Positions 55,209-63,714 of a stretch of 64,000 bases of DNA are shown here, one piece after another (the first letter of the stretch is position 1; each line of letters opens with the position of its first letter). Source of the stretch: an uncultured bacterium (lineage in GTDB: Bacteria; Verrucomicrobiota; Kiritimatiellia; CAIKKV01; CAIJXV01). Both the position numbers and the translations under genes were made by a program. The DNA lies in contig CAIJXV010000005.1 in NCBI GenBank assembly GCA_903824675.1, positions 18,950 to 82,949 on the forward strand, given 5' to 3'. The notes under the pieces are model-generated. The model ran no database searches. It was not told the DNA's origin and saw only the letters and a list, made by a program, of their open reading frames with translations.

Positions 55209-58200
55209 AAAGAAGAAGAAGGTGCCGGGATTACCGTTTTGCCAGCCCGTTCCATTGGTGCTTGAGAAGTTGCCCAGATAGGATAACGGCGCGACATCGG
55301 ACCGGATTACGCGGCCGAGGATGCCGTCCAAGTATCGAGTCCGGGAATAGTCCCTGACCCCGATCCAGACCGCGCCCCGTCCGCCGCCGCCCCCGCCGCC
55401 TGCCGTTCCACCGTTTGCGCCCATCGCACGCATCAGGCCATTGGTTCCGCCGGTAAATGCACCGCAGATCAGGTAAATGCTGCCGCCGGATGCGCCGGCT
55501 CCATAATTGACCGGACTGGGACCGGTCAAACGCGCGGCATTGGCCGATACCGTTCCATGAAGGGTCATTTTTCCGGATGCCTGGATCAGAATGGCGCCGC
55601 CGCCGTGGTGTCCGAGATATTGCGGATCCCCTCCATACGTCGGACCGCCGCTGCCGGGATCGGTGGGGGCATTCGTCGATCCATAGGGATTCCCGCCCAC
55701 AGGGCCTGCCTGGCCATTGCCGCCTTTGCCACCGTATCCGGCTCCGCTGGAACCCGCTGCGCTGATTCCCCGGCCCGGTCCGTTGTCGTTGGCATATCCC
55801 AGGGCGTCGGCATTAATGGTCGCTCCGGTATGTAACGTGAAATCACTACAGGCAATCCAGATCCGGTTCGACATTTGGTTGGTGGTAAATGCCCCGGGGA
55901 GAGAGAGGAATCCATTGCTCCAGACCGTTACCGGGCCGGCGACGGTCAGGCAGGTGTTCCAGTTCGAGAAGACGAGAGTTGCGCCATTGCTGACCAACAG
56001 ACTGTTGATCGTCGCTGCGATGCTGACGAGCGAGGTGCCTGATTTGAGAATAATGGCATCATTGGAGCCCGGGACACCAATCGGCGACCAGTTGGTGGGG
56101 TTGAGCCAGTTCTCGCGTCCGGTCCACGTGCGGGTCATTGCATTGGTTGTTGCAAACACTGCCATGATATTGGAACGCGGGCGGTCTTGGATAACGGTCA
56201 TGGGATTGAGGGTTTCCTGCCCGTAGGGCACATCCCCGCCCAGCCAGCCGGCAAAATAATAATTCGGATCGGGAGTTGCCAATAGGCCTGAAACGCTGGT
56301 TCCATTGGTATACCAGCCATTTTTATCAACCCAATTAACGCTCCCAGAGGGGCCGGCGGAAATGGCTAATTGATATTCGTTTGTCCAGTACCAGGTGAGC
56401 GTCAGGTTGGTGTTTGCCGTGAAAACAGCCTGGGTCGTCACGTCATTTGTGATTAAAGAGCCCAGCGCAGTATCGGTAACCCGCCAGCCGATGCAGGCGC
56501 GGCGCAGGCCGCTTAATTCGTTGGCGGGCGATGTCACGGTGTTGGTGAAAACCGTATTGAGGGGCATGGACCATGCTCCATAAGCGTTCGTGGTGGGGGC
56601 GCCATATTGTGCCGGGCTGCCATTGATGGTCACGGTGAAGACATTGGCTCCGATGATTTTCATGAATTGGGCGGTGCCGGGTATCGCGCCATTCGGCGGG
56701 GACGTGTAGTAGCCGGTTCCATTGGTGGCGGCTGTCATTTGGCCCAAGTAGGCGGGATGTTGATAATAGAGGTTCAGACCGGGAACGTCGCTATTGGCCA
56801 GAAGCAACTGTCGCTCGGTTTCTGAGAACCCGATGGCAATGGAAACCCGGCCGCCGCCTCCGGCGCCAGCCGCGGTTCCCCCGATTCCGCCGTTGGCCCA
56901 AATACTTCCGGAATTTCCGCCGCTCAAGGAGTTGCACAGGAGGAGAATGGCGCCGCCCGATCCGCCTGCGCCATAATTTGAGGGACTATTGCCTGCCGCG
57001 CCATTGGCGTTGAGTGTTCCATCGATAATCGCATCTCCGATGATCTCAAACCAGATCAGTCCCCCGCCATTATTATAGGTTAATGCAGCCCCGTAGCGGG
57101 AGCCGCCACTGCCGGGGTGTCGGGGTGCGTTGGTGACGCCGTACGGACTGCCTCCCGCCGTACCCCCCTGGCTGTTCCCGCCTTTTCCGCCATAGCCCCC
57201 TCCGGCATTGCTCGTCCCTTTTCCATAGCCGGTGCCATACGCAAAGCCTCGGCCATAGGCATTGACGCCGCCGCCCATCTGGATGATGAGATTCCCCCCC
57301 ACTTGGAATCGAACCGAGCCGCCGTTCGTCGACTCCGAGAAGGGATAAATCCAGCAATTGGTGGCAATGGTCAACGTGCCGGTCACGGTTACGAGCGTGC
57401 CATAGGCATTGGCGGCATTCGTCCTGCCGCCATACACAATCAGGGTGGAACTGTTGGTCATCAACAAATTGCCGAGGCATTGGATGGAGGCATTGGTGGG
57501 GATGATCAGGCCGCCGGAGACCATGGACAAACCATTCGAAAAGATCCAGTTGAAGCCCCCGGGAATCGCCATCGTCGAATTGCTGAGCACCATATTATTG
57601 GGCATCCACTGGTTGGTCGAGCCGAAGTAGATATAGCCGTTAAACAAGTTCAAACCACCGCTGGACCAGGCGAGGATCGCTTTCTCCATCAGATCCGGAT
57701 TGGTGAACCAGAGTGTACCCATTTGAGGCGCATAGGCTTCGGAGGGCGCGGAGACATCTACGGTTTGCCATCCGGCGACCCCCCGATTGGCCGAGCAACG
57801 CACGCCGGGCGTGCCGACCAGATTCTGATAATCGATCGCGATCCGCCCGCCGCCGCCCCCGCCACCGATGTTGCCTCCGCTTCCGCCATTTGCCCGTACG
57901 ATGCCATTGGTGGTTCCGCCAAAGGTGTTGCAGGTAATGTAAATGGCTCCCCCAGATCCGCCGGAGGCATAATTGACGGGATTAGGCGATGAAACGTTCC
58001 CGGCATTGGCGGATACCAGGCCGTTGATGATGACCGAGCCCGAAGCCTCAATCCGTACGGCGCCGCCGCCATGATGTCCCACGTAGGACGCGATTCCACC
58101 GTACGGCGGGGCACCGCTGCCTGGGTCGAGCGGCGCATTGGTGGATCCATAGGGCTGGCCGATGGGCGGAGCGGTGGATCCCAAGCCGCCCTTGCCGCCG

Positions 58201-60029
58201 TAGCCCGCGCCACTTCCACCGACCCCCGCGGATCCCGCGCCCCGCCCGTTTCCGTTCGCAAAGCCCAACGCGTCCACGTTAATGGTGGCACCGGTATGGA
58301 CGATGATATTGGAGCAGACGAGCCAGACCCGGTTCGACATCTGGTTATTGGTAAAGGCTGAAGGCAACGTGAAAACACTGGCGTTACGCATAATCACATT
58401 GGTGGCGATGATGGCGGTGGTCCAATTCGTGCAGGTCAGGGTTCTGTTGGAAATAATCAGGGCGCCGAGGGGAGCGGTAGAATTGGTCAGGAACACACTG
58501 GTGATGGTGGAGATCGAACTGTCGATTAAGACCACATCCCCGGTGGAGGGTGAGCCGGAAGGAGTCCAGTTGGCGCCGGTGAACCAGTTGCTGTCCGAGC
58601 CGGCGGTGGCGCTCCAGGTTTTGGTGACGGGCAGGAGTCCGATGGTGAAGGGGATTGAGGGATTGGCCCATGAATCCCCGAGCGAGTTGGTGGCATAATA
58701 GCGATAAAAATAGGCTGCCCCGATATTTCCGGTGATCACGCAACTGAGTGGGCCCGCCGGCGTTCCATCCGCGAATTGATTCGTGTACGCCCAGGCGCCT
58801 AAATTCGCACCGCCGTCCGTCGGTCCCCAGAAAACGAAAACCTTGGTGCCCGAGCCGGACCCGGTTGATGCCAGTGTGCCATTCAGTGTGGCGGCGGCGG
58901 AGAAGTCGACCGTGGCGCTGTTGTTGGAAATAACAGGACGGCCCCCGTTGTCGGGGTTGCCGTAGGTGAGGAAGGCGGTGTTTGCCAGATTCTGATAGGC
59001 TGCCGACATCCAGTTGGAACTACGATCCACGGCGGAGATCTGCACTTCATCGATTCGTCCGTCAAACGGGATGTTATAAGCCGATCCCGCGGTGCCAATT
59101 CGCAGGGTGGTGCCTGCCGCACACGGAAGGGCATTGGTGATTTTGGCGACGGGGACGCCATCCAGGTAGAAAAAGCCGTTCGTATCATTCCGGGTATAAG
59201 CGACCTGTTTCCAAGCCGCGGCAGGTAGGGTGGTGCCACTGGTCCGCCAAGCGGTATTGTAGAAAGCGAGTTTTCGCGTGGCATTTGTCAGGGGCAGATA
59301 AAATCCGGCATTAACAGCTGAATAGCATCCCAAAATGGCCATTTCATTGCTACCGTTTGCGTCCATGTTGACCCACGCGCTGATCGTATAGGCGCCGGAA
59401 AGAGTGCTGAAGTTGTTCGATGCTTGCAGATAAGCGGTGGGGGTGAAATCGCAGGCATTCCCCGCCATGCCGGGCGCGATGGCCATCGTGCCCGAGACAC
59501 TGCTTCCGCGTCGGTTTGTGCTCGAATCGATCATGGCGGAGGTATTGGTCGCCATGTGCCAGACACCCAGATAAGCGTTTGACCAGGTAGCGCCATTGGT
59601 AGCGGTCACCGGCAGGTTGGCACTCTTGCCCCAGAAGGCCCAAATCTGAGTGGTCGCATCGGTTACCGCCGAAACTTGGACCCAGACATAGGAATTGCCG
59701 TTTGTGTTCCACGTCTCTACCTCGTAATTGAGGGGCGTTCCATTCGAGGCGCTCGAAAAACGCAGATCTCCATAGGGCGGAGTGAGAAAGTCGGCATAGC
59801 TGAAACCGGATCCGGCCGGAGTATTGCTCAAAACCACCAAAACCGGGAAATTCGTCAGGGTCTCCGCAACGGTCGGGGGGGTATAACCCGCCAGCGTGAT
59901 CGGCATCCGCTTGTTCCAAGTGGTTAAGTCCTCTTGCGCGGTGACAACGGTGGCACAGAGCCAGAGAGCCGCCAGAAACCAAGTGATGGATCTGGGGCGT
60001 AAGTAAGGGGAACAGGTCAAATTGGGCAT
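55167..60029 (-). CDS. Giant secreted DUF2341-LamG protein with three glycine-rich modules
   Basis: The start is ATG 60029, eight bases after GGAGA; the TTG at 60044 is not needed. The product is 1,620 aa: signal peptide (LAALWLCATVVTAQ), DUF2341 domain near 35-125 (TLTNFPVLVVLSNTP, PPYGDLRFSS), LamG near 150-320 and a Fn3-like segment. Three copies of a glycine-rich module follow at about 580-745, 920-1060 and 1400-1555 (NVDALGFANGNGRGAG, GGSGAGYGGKGG, PYGSTNAPLDPGSG, GGGAVRIEASGSV, SGGSGGAIYITCN, GGGGGGGRI). A Listeria-Bacteroides-type beta repeat lies near 1220-1290. No PEP-CTERM or other sorting signal is visible. It is likely an extracellular adhesin or matrix protein. The last 42 bases overlap the opposite-strand gene. 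Confidence 0.85.
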   Translation of the reverse strand: MPNLTCSPYLRPRSITWFLAALWLCATVVTAQEDLTTWNKRMPITLAGYTPPTVAETLTNFPVLVVLSNTPAGSGFSYADFLTPPYGDLRFSSASNGTPLNYEVETWNTNGNSYVWVQVSAVTDATTQIWAFWGKSANLPVTATNGATWSNAYLGVWHMATNTSAMIDSSTNRRGSSVSGTMAIAPGMAGNACDFTPTAYLQASNNFSTLSGAYTISAWVNMDANGSNEMAILGCYSAVNAGFYLPLTNATRKLAFYNTAWRTSGTTLPAAAWKQVAYTRNDTNGFFYLDGVPVAKITNALPCAAGTTLRIGTAGSAYNIPFDGRIDEVQISAVDRSSNWMSAAYQNLANTAFLTYGNPDNGGRPVISNNSATVDFSAAATLNGTLASTGSGSGTKVFVFWGPTDGGANLGAWAYTNQFADGTPAGPLSCVITGNIGAAYFYRYYATNSLGDSWANPSIPFTIGLLPVTKTWSATAGSDSNWFTGANWTPSGSPSTGDVVLIDSSISTITSVFLTNSTAPLGALIISNRTLTCTNWTTAIIATNVIMRNASVFTLPSAFTNNQMSNRVWLVCSNIIVHTGATINVDALGFANGNGRGAGSAGVGGSGAGYGGKGGLGSTAPPIGQPYGSTNAPLDPGSGAPPYGGIASYVGHHGGGAVRIEASGSVIINGLVSANAGNVSSPNPVNYASGGSGGAIYITCNTFGGTTNGIVRANGGSGGNIGGGGGGGRIAIDYQNLVGTPGVRCSANRGVAGWQTVDVSAPSEAYAPQMGTLWFTNPDLMEKAILAWSSGGLNLFNGYIYFGSTNQWMPNNMVLSNSTMAIPGGFNWIFSNGLSMVSGGLIIPTNASIQCLGNLLMTNSSTLIVYGGRTNAANAYGTLVTVTGTLTIATNCWIYPFSESTNGGSVRFQVGGNLIIQMGGGVNAYGRGFAYGTGYGKGTSNAGGGYGGKGGNSQGGTAGGSPYGVTNAPRHPGSGGSRYGAALTYNNGGGLIWFEIIGDAIIDGTLNANGAAGNSPSNYGAGGSGGAILLLCNSLSGGNSGSIWANGGIGGTAAGAGGGGRVSIAIGFSETERQLLLANSDVPGLNLYYQHPAYLGQMTAATNGTGYYTSPPNGAIPGTAQFMKIIGANVFTVTINGSPAQYGAPTTNAYGAWSMPLNTVFTNTVTSPANELSGLRRACIGWRVTDTALGSLITNDVTTQAVFTANTNLTLTWYWTNEYQLAISAGPSGSVNWVDKNGWYTNGTSVSGLLATPDPNYYFAGWLGGDVPYGQETLNPMTVIQDRPRSNIMAVFATTNAMTRTWTGRENWLNPTNWSPIGVPGSNDAIILKSGTSLVSIAATINSLLVSNGATLVFSNWNTCLTVAGPVTVWSNGFLSLPGAFTTNQMSNRIWIACSDFTLHTGATINADALGYANDNGPGRGISAAGSSGAGYGGKGGNGQAGPVGGNPYGSTNAPTDPGSGGPTYGGDPQYLGHHGGGAILIQASGKMTLHGTVSANAARLTGPSPVNYGAGASGGSIYLICGAFTGGTNGLMRAMGANGGTAGGGGGGGRGAVWIGVRDYSRTRYLDGILGRVIRSDVAPLSYLGNFSSTNGTGWQNGNPGTFFFFSEPPDRGTVFTIH

Positions 60030-60058
60030 CGGGTATTTCTCCAAACAACGTTAGAGGA

Positions 60059-60087
60059 AATATAAAGAAAATCACGGCCCAAATCAA
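60059..60087 (-). promoter_or_regulatory. Sigma70-type promoter for the giant surface protein
   Basis: Reading the minus strand, TTGATT, a 17-base spacer and TATATT are followed by the start codon 30 bases later. This gives a short leader carrying GGAGA. Confidence 0.55.
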
Positions 60088-60157
60088 TCAATAACCGGCA
60101 TTGCATCGGGTTTCTTTTTTTGCGACATTTCAAATTCTTTTAAGGAGATAGCCGCTC

Positions 60158-61435
60158 ATGACTCAACGCCGTTTTGTTATTGTCGGAACCGGGACCCGCG
60201 CCACCTATTCATGGGTCGACCCTCAATTGAAGGAATTTGCCGATGTCGCCCAGGTGGTGGGATTGTATGATGTAAATCCGCGTCGGGCCCAAGCGTGCAA
60301 TGCGATCGTAAAAGCGGACCTCCCGGTTTATTCCAGTTTTGATGAAATGATCCGAGAGGCTAAACCCGATGCTTTGATGGTGGCCTCCACCGATGCGACC
60401 CATGCGGATTATGTCATTCGGGGCCTGGCGGCCGGTTTGGAGGTCTTTACCGAAAAGCCGCTCTGTACCACTTTTGATCAAGTGACCCGAATCCGCGAGG
60501 CAGCCCGCCAGGCGGTGCGTCCCGCCTGGGTGACTCATAATGCCCGGTTCCTTCCGGCCGCACAAACGATCAAACGCGAAATCCAGGCGGGCCGGATCGG
60601 TCAAATTCGGCAGGTCACCTTTCATGAATTGCTGGACCGATATCATGGGGCCGATTATTTCCGCCGATGGCATCGGGATTTTCGGCAGAGCGGGGGGTTG
60701 CTGTTGCAGAAGGCGAGCCACCATTTTGATTTGATCAACTGGTGGTTGGATAGCCGGCCGCTCCGGGTCAGTGCGCAAGGCGGCCTCTTTTTTTACGGCA
60801 AAAACGGACCCTTTCGGGGCGAGCGTTGTTCTAACTGTGCCCATTCCAAAGAGTGTGTGTTTTATGCGGATGTTTTTGAAAACGACCTGATCCGGCGTCT
60901 TTTTAAAGAGACCGAAACGGAAGACGGTTATTTTCGGGATCGATGTGTATTTGGGGATGAAATCGATATTACCGATACCGCCAACCTGACGATCAGCTAT
61001 GAAAATGGCGTTCAGGTGTCTTACTCGCTGGTGGCCTATGCCTCCTACGAGGGGCAGCAAGTGGCCTTGGAGGGAACCGAAGGGCGTTTGGAATGGAATT
61101 TGCGACAGACCACGATTTGGGCGATGGGGCGAAAAAAACAGGGTATGTCATCCCTGGTTCAAAGCGGCCAGCAATTCGATCGGGTGACTTACACGGCGCC
61201 CTATGATGATCAGGTGGAAACCGATTTGACACCCCCGCCGATCGAAGGTTCCCACGGGGGGGCTGATTCCCAATTGCGGGATATGATTTTCAGGGCGTCA
61301 TCCGCGCCGGATCCGTTGGGGCGGCGGGCGGTTTTGGAGGAGGGGATCCAGGCGGTTTTGATTGGCATTGCCGCCAATCGCAGTATCGCGTCAGGCGGGC
61401 GGCCGGTGGACATTCAAACGGGCGAACCGGTATAA
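60158..61435 (+). CDS. Gfo/Idh/MocA-family oxidoreductase with a Cys cluster
   Basis: The 425-aa dehydrogenase has an NAD-binding Rossmann domain (VIVGTGTRATYSWV, 7-20), the family's EKP (99-101) and KASHHFDLINWW (185-196). A Cys-rich insert at 221-240 (Cys224, Cys227, Cys233) and Cys263 in the beta domain could bind metal. The family oxidises or reduces sugars and inositols. Members with this CxxC insert occur in many copies in Verrucomicrobia and Planctomycetes and are poorly characterised. AAGGAG lies before the ATG. No signal peptide is seen. Confidence 0.82.
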   Translation: MTQRRFVIVGTGTRATYSWVDPQLKEFADVAQVVGLYDVNPRRAQACNAIVKADLPVYSSFDEMIREAKPDALMVASTDATHADYVIRGLAAGLEVFTEKPLCTTFDQVTRIREAARQAVRPAWVTHNARFLPAAQTIKREIQAGRIGQIRQVTFHELLDRYHGADYFRRWHRDFRQSGGLLLQKASHHFDLINWWLDSRPLRVSAQGGLFFYGKNGPFRGERCSNCAHSKECVFYADVFENDLIRRLFKETETEDGYFRDRCVFGDEIDITDTANLTISYENGVQVSYSLVAYASYEGQQVALEGTEGRLEWNLRQTTIWAMGRKKQGMSSLVQSGQQFDRVTYTAPYDDQVETDLTPPPIEGSHGGADSQLRDMIFRASSAPDPLGRRAVLEEGIQAVLIGIAANRSIASGGRPVDIQTGEPV

Positions 61436-61778
61436 GTCGGCGAGCAGGGTGAAGTACCTTGACCGGGACCCTCAATACCTGGCGAGATGTCGGCCCGCCC
61501 TGTGGCGGGAGTCTGGAGAGGGAGGGGGCTGGAACTGCGGACGCCGGGCGCAGAGGCCCGGCCTACAACAACTGGGAATCGGGGTTGCAGACGAAGCCCC
61601 ACCTGGGGCGGTTTATCAATGAAATAGGCGAATTTGCACCGAATCGCAGATGCGCCCATTCAGATTGCCCGGACGCGGAAAAACTTGACAAAAACGCGGT
61701 TTTAGACCAAATAATGACCCGCAAACGGGTGGGATGCGAGTAGCCAGTCGATAAAGTTGTGAAGGCGGTCATTAGATC
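61436..61778. other. Intergenic interval with diverged MITE-related repeat
   Basis: The 343 bases hold no gene. The centre (61486-61656) matches the element at 16.4 kb in reverse orientation, listed separately. The remainder shows no clear promoter or RNA. Confidence 0.6.
61486..61656. repeat. Inverted relative of the 16.4-kb MITE-like element
   Basis: The end CACCGAATCGCAGATGCGCC (61637-61656) is identical to the right terminal repeat at 16.4 kb. The body is similar throughout, including the GCCGGGC..GCGCCCGGC hairpin and CGCCACAGgGcgGGCCGACATC, up to the position matching 16593. The other terminal repeat is missing, so this copy is truncated or one-ended. Identity is high by eye (roughly 85%). 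Confidence 0.7.
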
Positions 61779-63164
61779 ATGCTGAAATTCAATCCAGGCT
61801 ATAATACCTTCGATTCCGATTCCTATACCGTTCATTTGGAGAGTCCGAAGGACCCCAACCTGTTTCGGGATATTTTCCCGTATGACGAAGCGCCCCGGAT
61901 CGGGTTTAATCATCGCCTGGTGCCGATGCGGATGCCGCGCAACATCTGGATCACTGACACGACGTTTCGTGACGGACAGCAGGCCATGCCGCCGTATTCC
62001 GTCCGTCAGGTGGTGGACATCTATAAGATGCTACACCGGTTGGGCGGGCCAGAAGGGGTGATCAAGCAGTGTGAATTTTTTCTCTATACCCCCAAGGATC
62101 AGGAAGCCCTGGCCAAGGTTCAGGATCTGGGTTATCGATATCCGGAAATAACCGGATGGGTTCGCGCCACCCGCAAGGATCTGAAACTGGCCAAAAAATT
62201 CGGTCTTAAAGAGACCGGCATTTTGACCTCGGCGTCCGATTACCATATTTATTTGAAGCTGAAAATGACCCGGCGTCAGGCGATGCGCGAATACCTGAGG
62301 GTGGTGCGCGACGCGTTGGAGGTGGGAATTGTTCCCCGGTGTCATTTAGAGGATGCGACCCGCGCCGATTTTTATGGATTTATCGTCCCCTTCGCGCATG
62401 AATTGATGCGCTTGGCGGAAGAGAGCAAGTCGCCGATCAAGATCCGGATTTGTGACACCTTGGGGCTGGGCGTTCCGTATCCCGGCGCCTCGATGCCCCG
62501 GTCCGTTCCCGGCCTGATTTACGGATTGCAATATTATGCCGGAGTGCCCAGCGAATGGCTGGAATGGCATGGCCACAACGATCTGTTCCTGGTGACCTCC
62601 AATGCGGTGACGGCGTGGTTGTATGGTTGTTCCTCGGCGAACGGGACGGTTTTGGGGATTGGGGAGCGAACCGGCAATCCGCCGCTCGAGGCGCTGATCC
62701 TGAATTACCTGCAACTGCGAGGCAACGATGCCAAGATCGACACGACGGTCATCACTGAACTGGCGCAATATTTCGAAAAAGAATTGGGCATTGTCATTCC
62801 CCCCTGGCAGCCGCTGGTGGGGCGTCATTTTAATACTACCCGGGCGGGTATTCATGCCGATGGGTTGTTGAAAAATGAGGAAATTTACAATGTTTTCAAT
62901 ACGGAGAAACTGTTGCGCCGTCCGGTCAGTCTGGCGCTGACGGATAAGAGTGGATTGGCCGGGGTTGCACTGTGGGTGCGAAAAGCCTTCCCGGATGCCA
63001 AAAATCATCCCGCCAAAAGCGATCCGCGGTGCCTGAAAATATTCGAATGGGTTGCCGCCGAGTATGAAGGCGGTCGCAATACAGCGATTACGGACGATGA
63101 GATGCTTCGGCAGATGGGATTGCATTTAGCCGATTGGTTGAAGGAAAACGGATATGAAGCGTAA
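61779..63164 (+). CDS. (Re)-citrate synthase / 2-isopropylmalate-synthase-like DRE-TIM enzyme
   Basis: The 461-aa protein is a DRE-TIM metallolyase: ITDTTFRDGQQ (58-68, with Asp60, Arg64, Asp65), EFFLYTPKDQEAL, CDTLGLGVPYPGA, the metal site EWHGHND and GTVLGIGERTGNPPLE. It lacks the regulatory LeuA C-domain. The N-terminal NLFRDIFPYDEAPRI and the TSASDYHIYLKLK region match, from memory, the anaerobe enzymes shown in Clostridium kluyveri to be (Re)-citrate synthase; LeuA or homocitrate synthase remain alternatives. It would supply citrate in an anaerobe's partial Krebs cycle. It overlaps def by 11 bases. Confidence 0.75.
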   Translation: MLKFNPGYNTFDSDSYTVHLESPKDPNLFRDIFPYDEAPRIGFNHRLVPMRMPRNIWITDTTFRDGQQAMPPYSVRQVVDIYKMLHRLGGPEGVIKQCEFFLYTPKDQEALAKVQDLGYRYPEITGWVRATRKDLKLAKKFGLKETGILTSASDYHIYLKLKMTRRQAMREYLRVVRDALEVGIVPRCHLEDATRADFYGFIVPFAHELMRLAEESKSPIKIRICDTLGLGVPYPGASMPRSVPGLIYGLQYYAGVPSEWLEWHGHNDLFLVTSNAVTAWLYGCSSANGTVLGIGERTGNPPLEALILNYLQLRGNDAKIDTTVITELAQYFEKELGIVIPPWQPLVGRHFNTTRAGIHADGLLKNEEIYNVFNTEKLLRRPVSLALTDKSGLAGVALWVRKAFPDAKNHPAKSDPRCLKIFEWVAAEYEGGRNTAITDDEMLRQMGLHLADWLKENGYEA

Positions 63165-63714
63165 GATCAGGACCTATGGCGATCCGGTTTTAAGGCAGCG
63201 GGCGCAGTTGGTGCCGGAGGTGACGGAGTCGCTGTGCCGGTTGGCGGATGATCTCCTGGAAACGATGTATGCCGCGCGCGGCTTGGGGTTGGCTGCTCAA
63301 CAGGTTGGCGAAACCTGTGCGTTGTGTGTGGTCGATGTCCCTGCCGAGTTGGATGTCGAGGAGGAAGGCGGTCCCCGATTAAATCCTGATGTGATCATGC
63401 CCCTGACGCTTTTTAATCCCGTTATTCGGCATGAAAGCCCGGTCAAGATTTCCTGCGAAGAGGGCTGTCTCAGTTTTCCTGATGTTCACGTCTCAATCCG
63501 CCGGTCGGCTGAAGTGACGGTTGATTATGTCGATCGTGAAGGGCATGCGGGGGAACTCATCGCAAAGGGTTTACTGGCAAGGGCGATTCAACATGAATTG
63601 GATCACCTGGGAGCCGTCCTGCTGGTGGATCGCATGTCGCCCGTCAAGAAAATCAGTTTGTCCGGACAACTCAAGAAATTAAAAAAAGAGACCTTGGAAG
63701 AATTGGGCGCGTGA
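63154..63714 (+). CDS. def: Peptide deformylase
   Basis: Def removes the N-formyl group from new proteins, using a bound metal. The 186-aa protein has GLGLAAQQVG (43-52), EGCLSFPD with Cys105 and QHELDHLGAVLLVDRM with His147, Glu148 and His151, so the active site is complete. The start overlaps the preceding enzyme by 11 bases. The last three codons and stop fall in the first unit of an 89-bp tandem repeat, so the C-terminal residues may have been set by the repeat. Confidence 0.93.
   Translation: MKRKIRTYGDPVLRQRAQLVPEVTESLCRLADDLLETMYAARGLGLAAQQVGETCALCVVDVPAELDVEEEGGPRLNPDVIMPLTLFNPVIRHESPVKISCEEGCLSFPDVHVSIRRSAEVTVDYVDREGHAGELIAKGLLARAIQHELDHLGAVLLVDRMSPVKKISLSGQLKKLKKETLEELGA

Noticed and set aside
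57117..57992. 291-codon plus-strand frame antisense to the giant surface protein
   Set aside because: It mirrors the glycine-rich repeats of the true gene and has no start signal.
55400..58300. Possible CRISPR or DNA satellite in the glycine-rich region
   Set aside because: The repetition is at the protein level with diverged codons and no regular spacer length; no CRISPR array or cas gene is present anywhere in the window.
61400..61430. CATTCA at 61411 as a target duplication partner for the 61.5-kb repeat
   Set aside because: Only six bases match the right flank and it lies inside the Gfo/Idh coding sequence; not enough for a target duplication.
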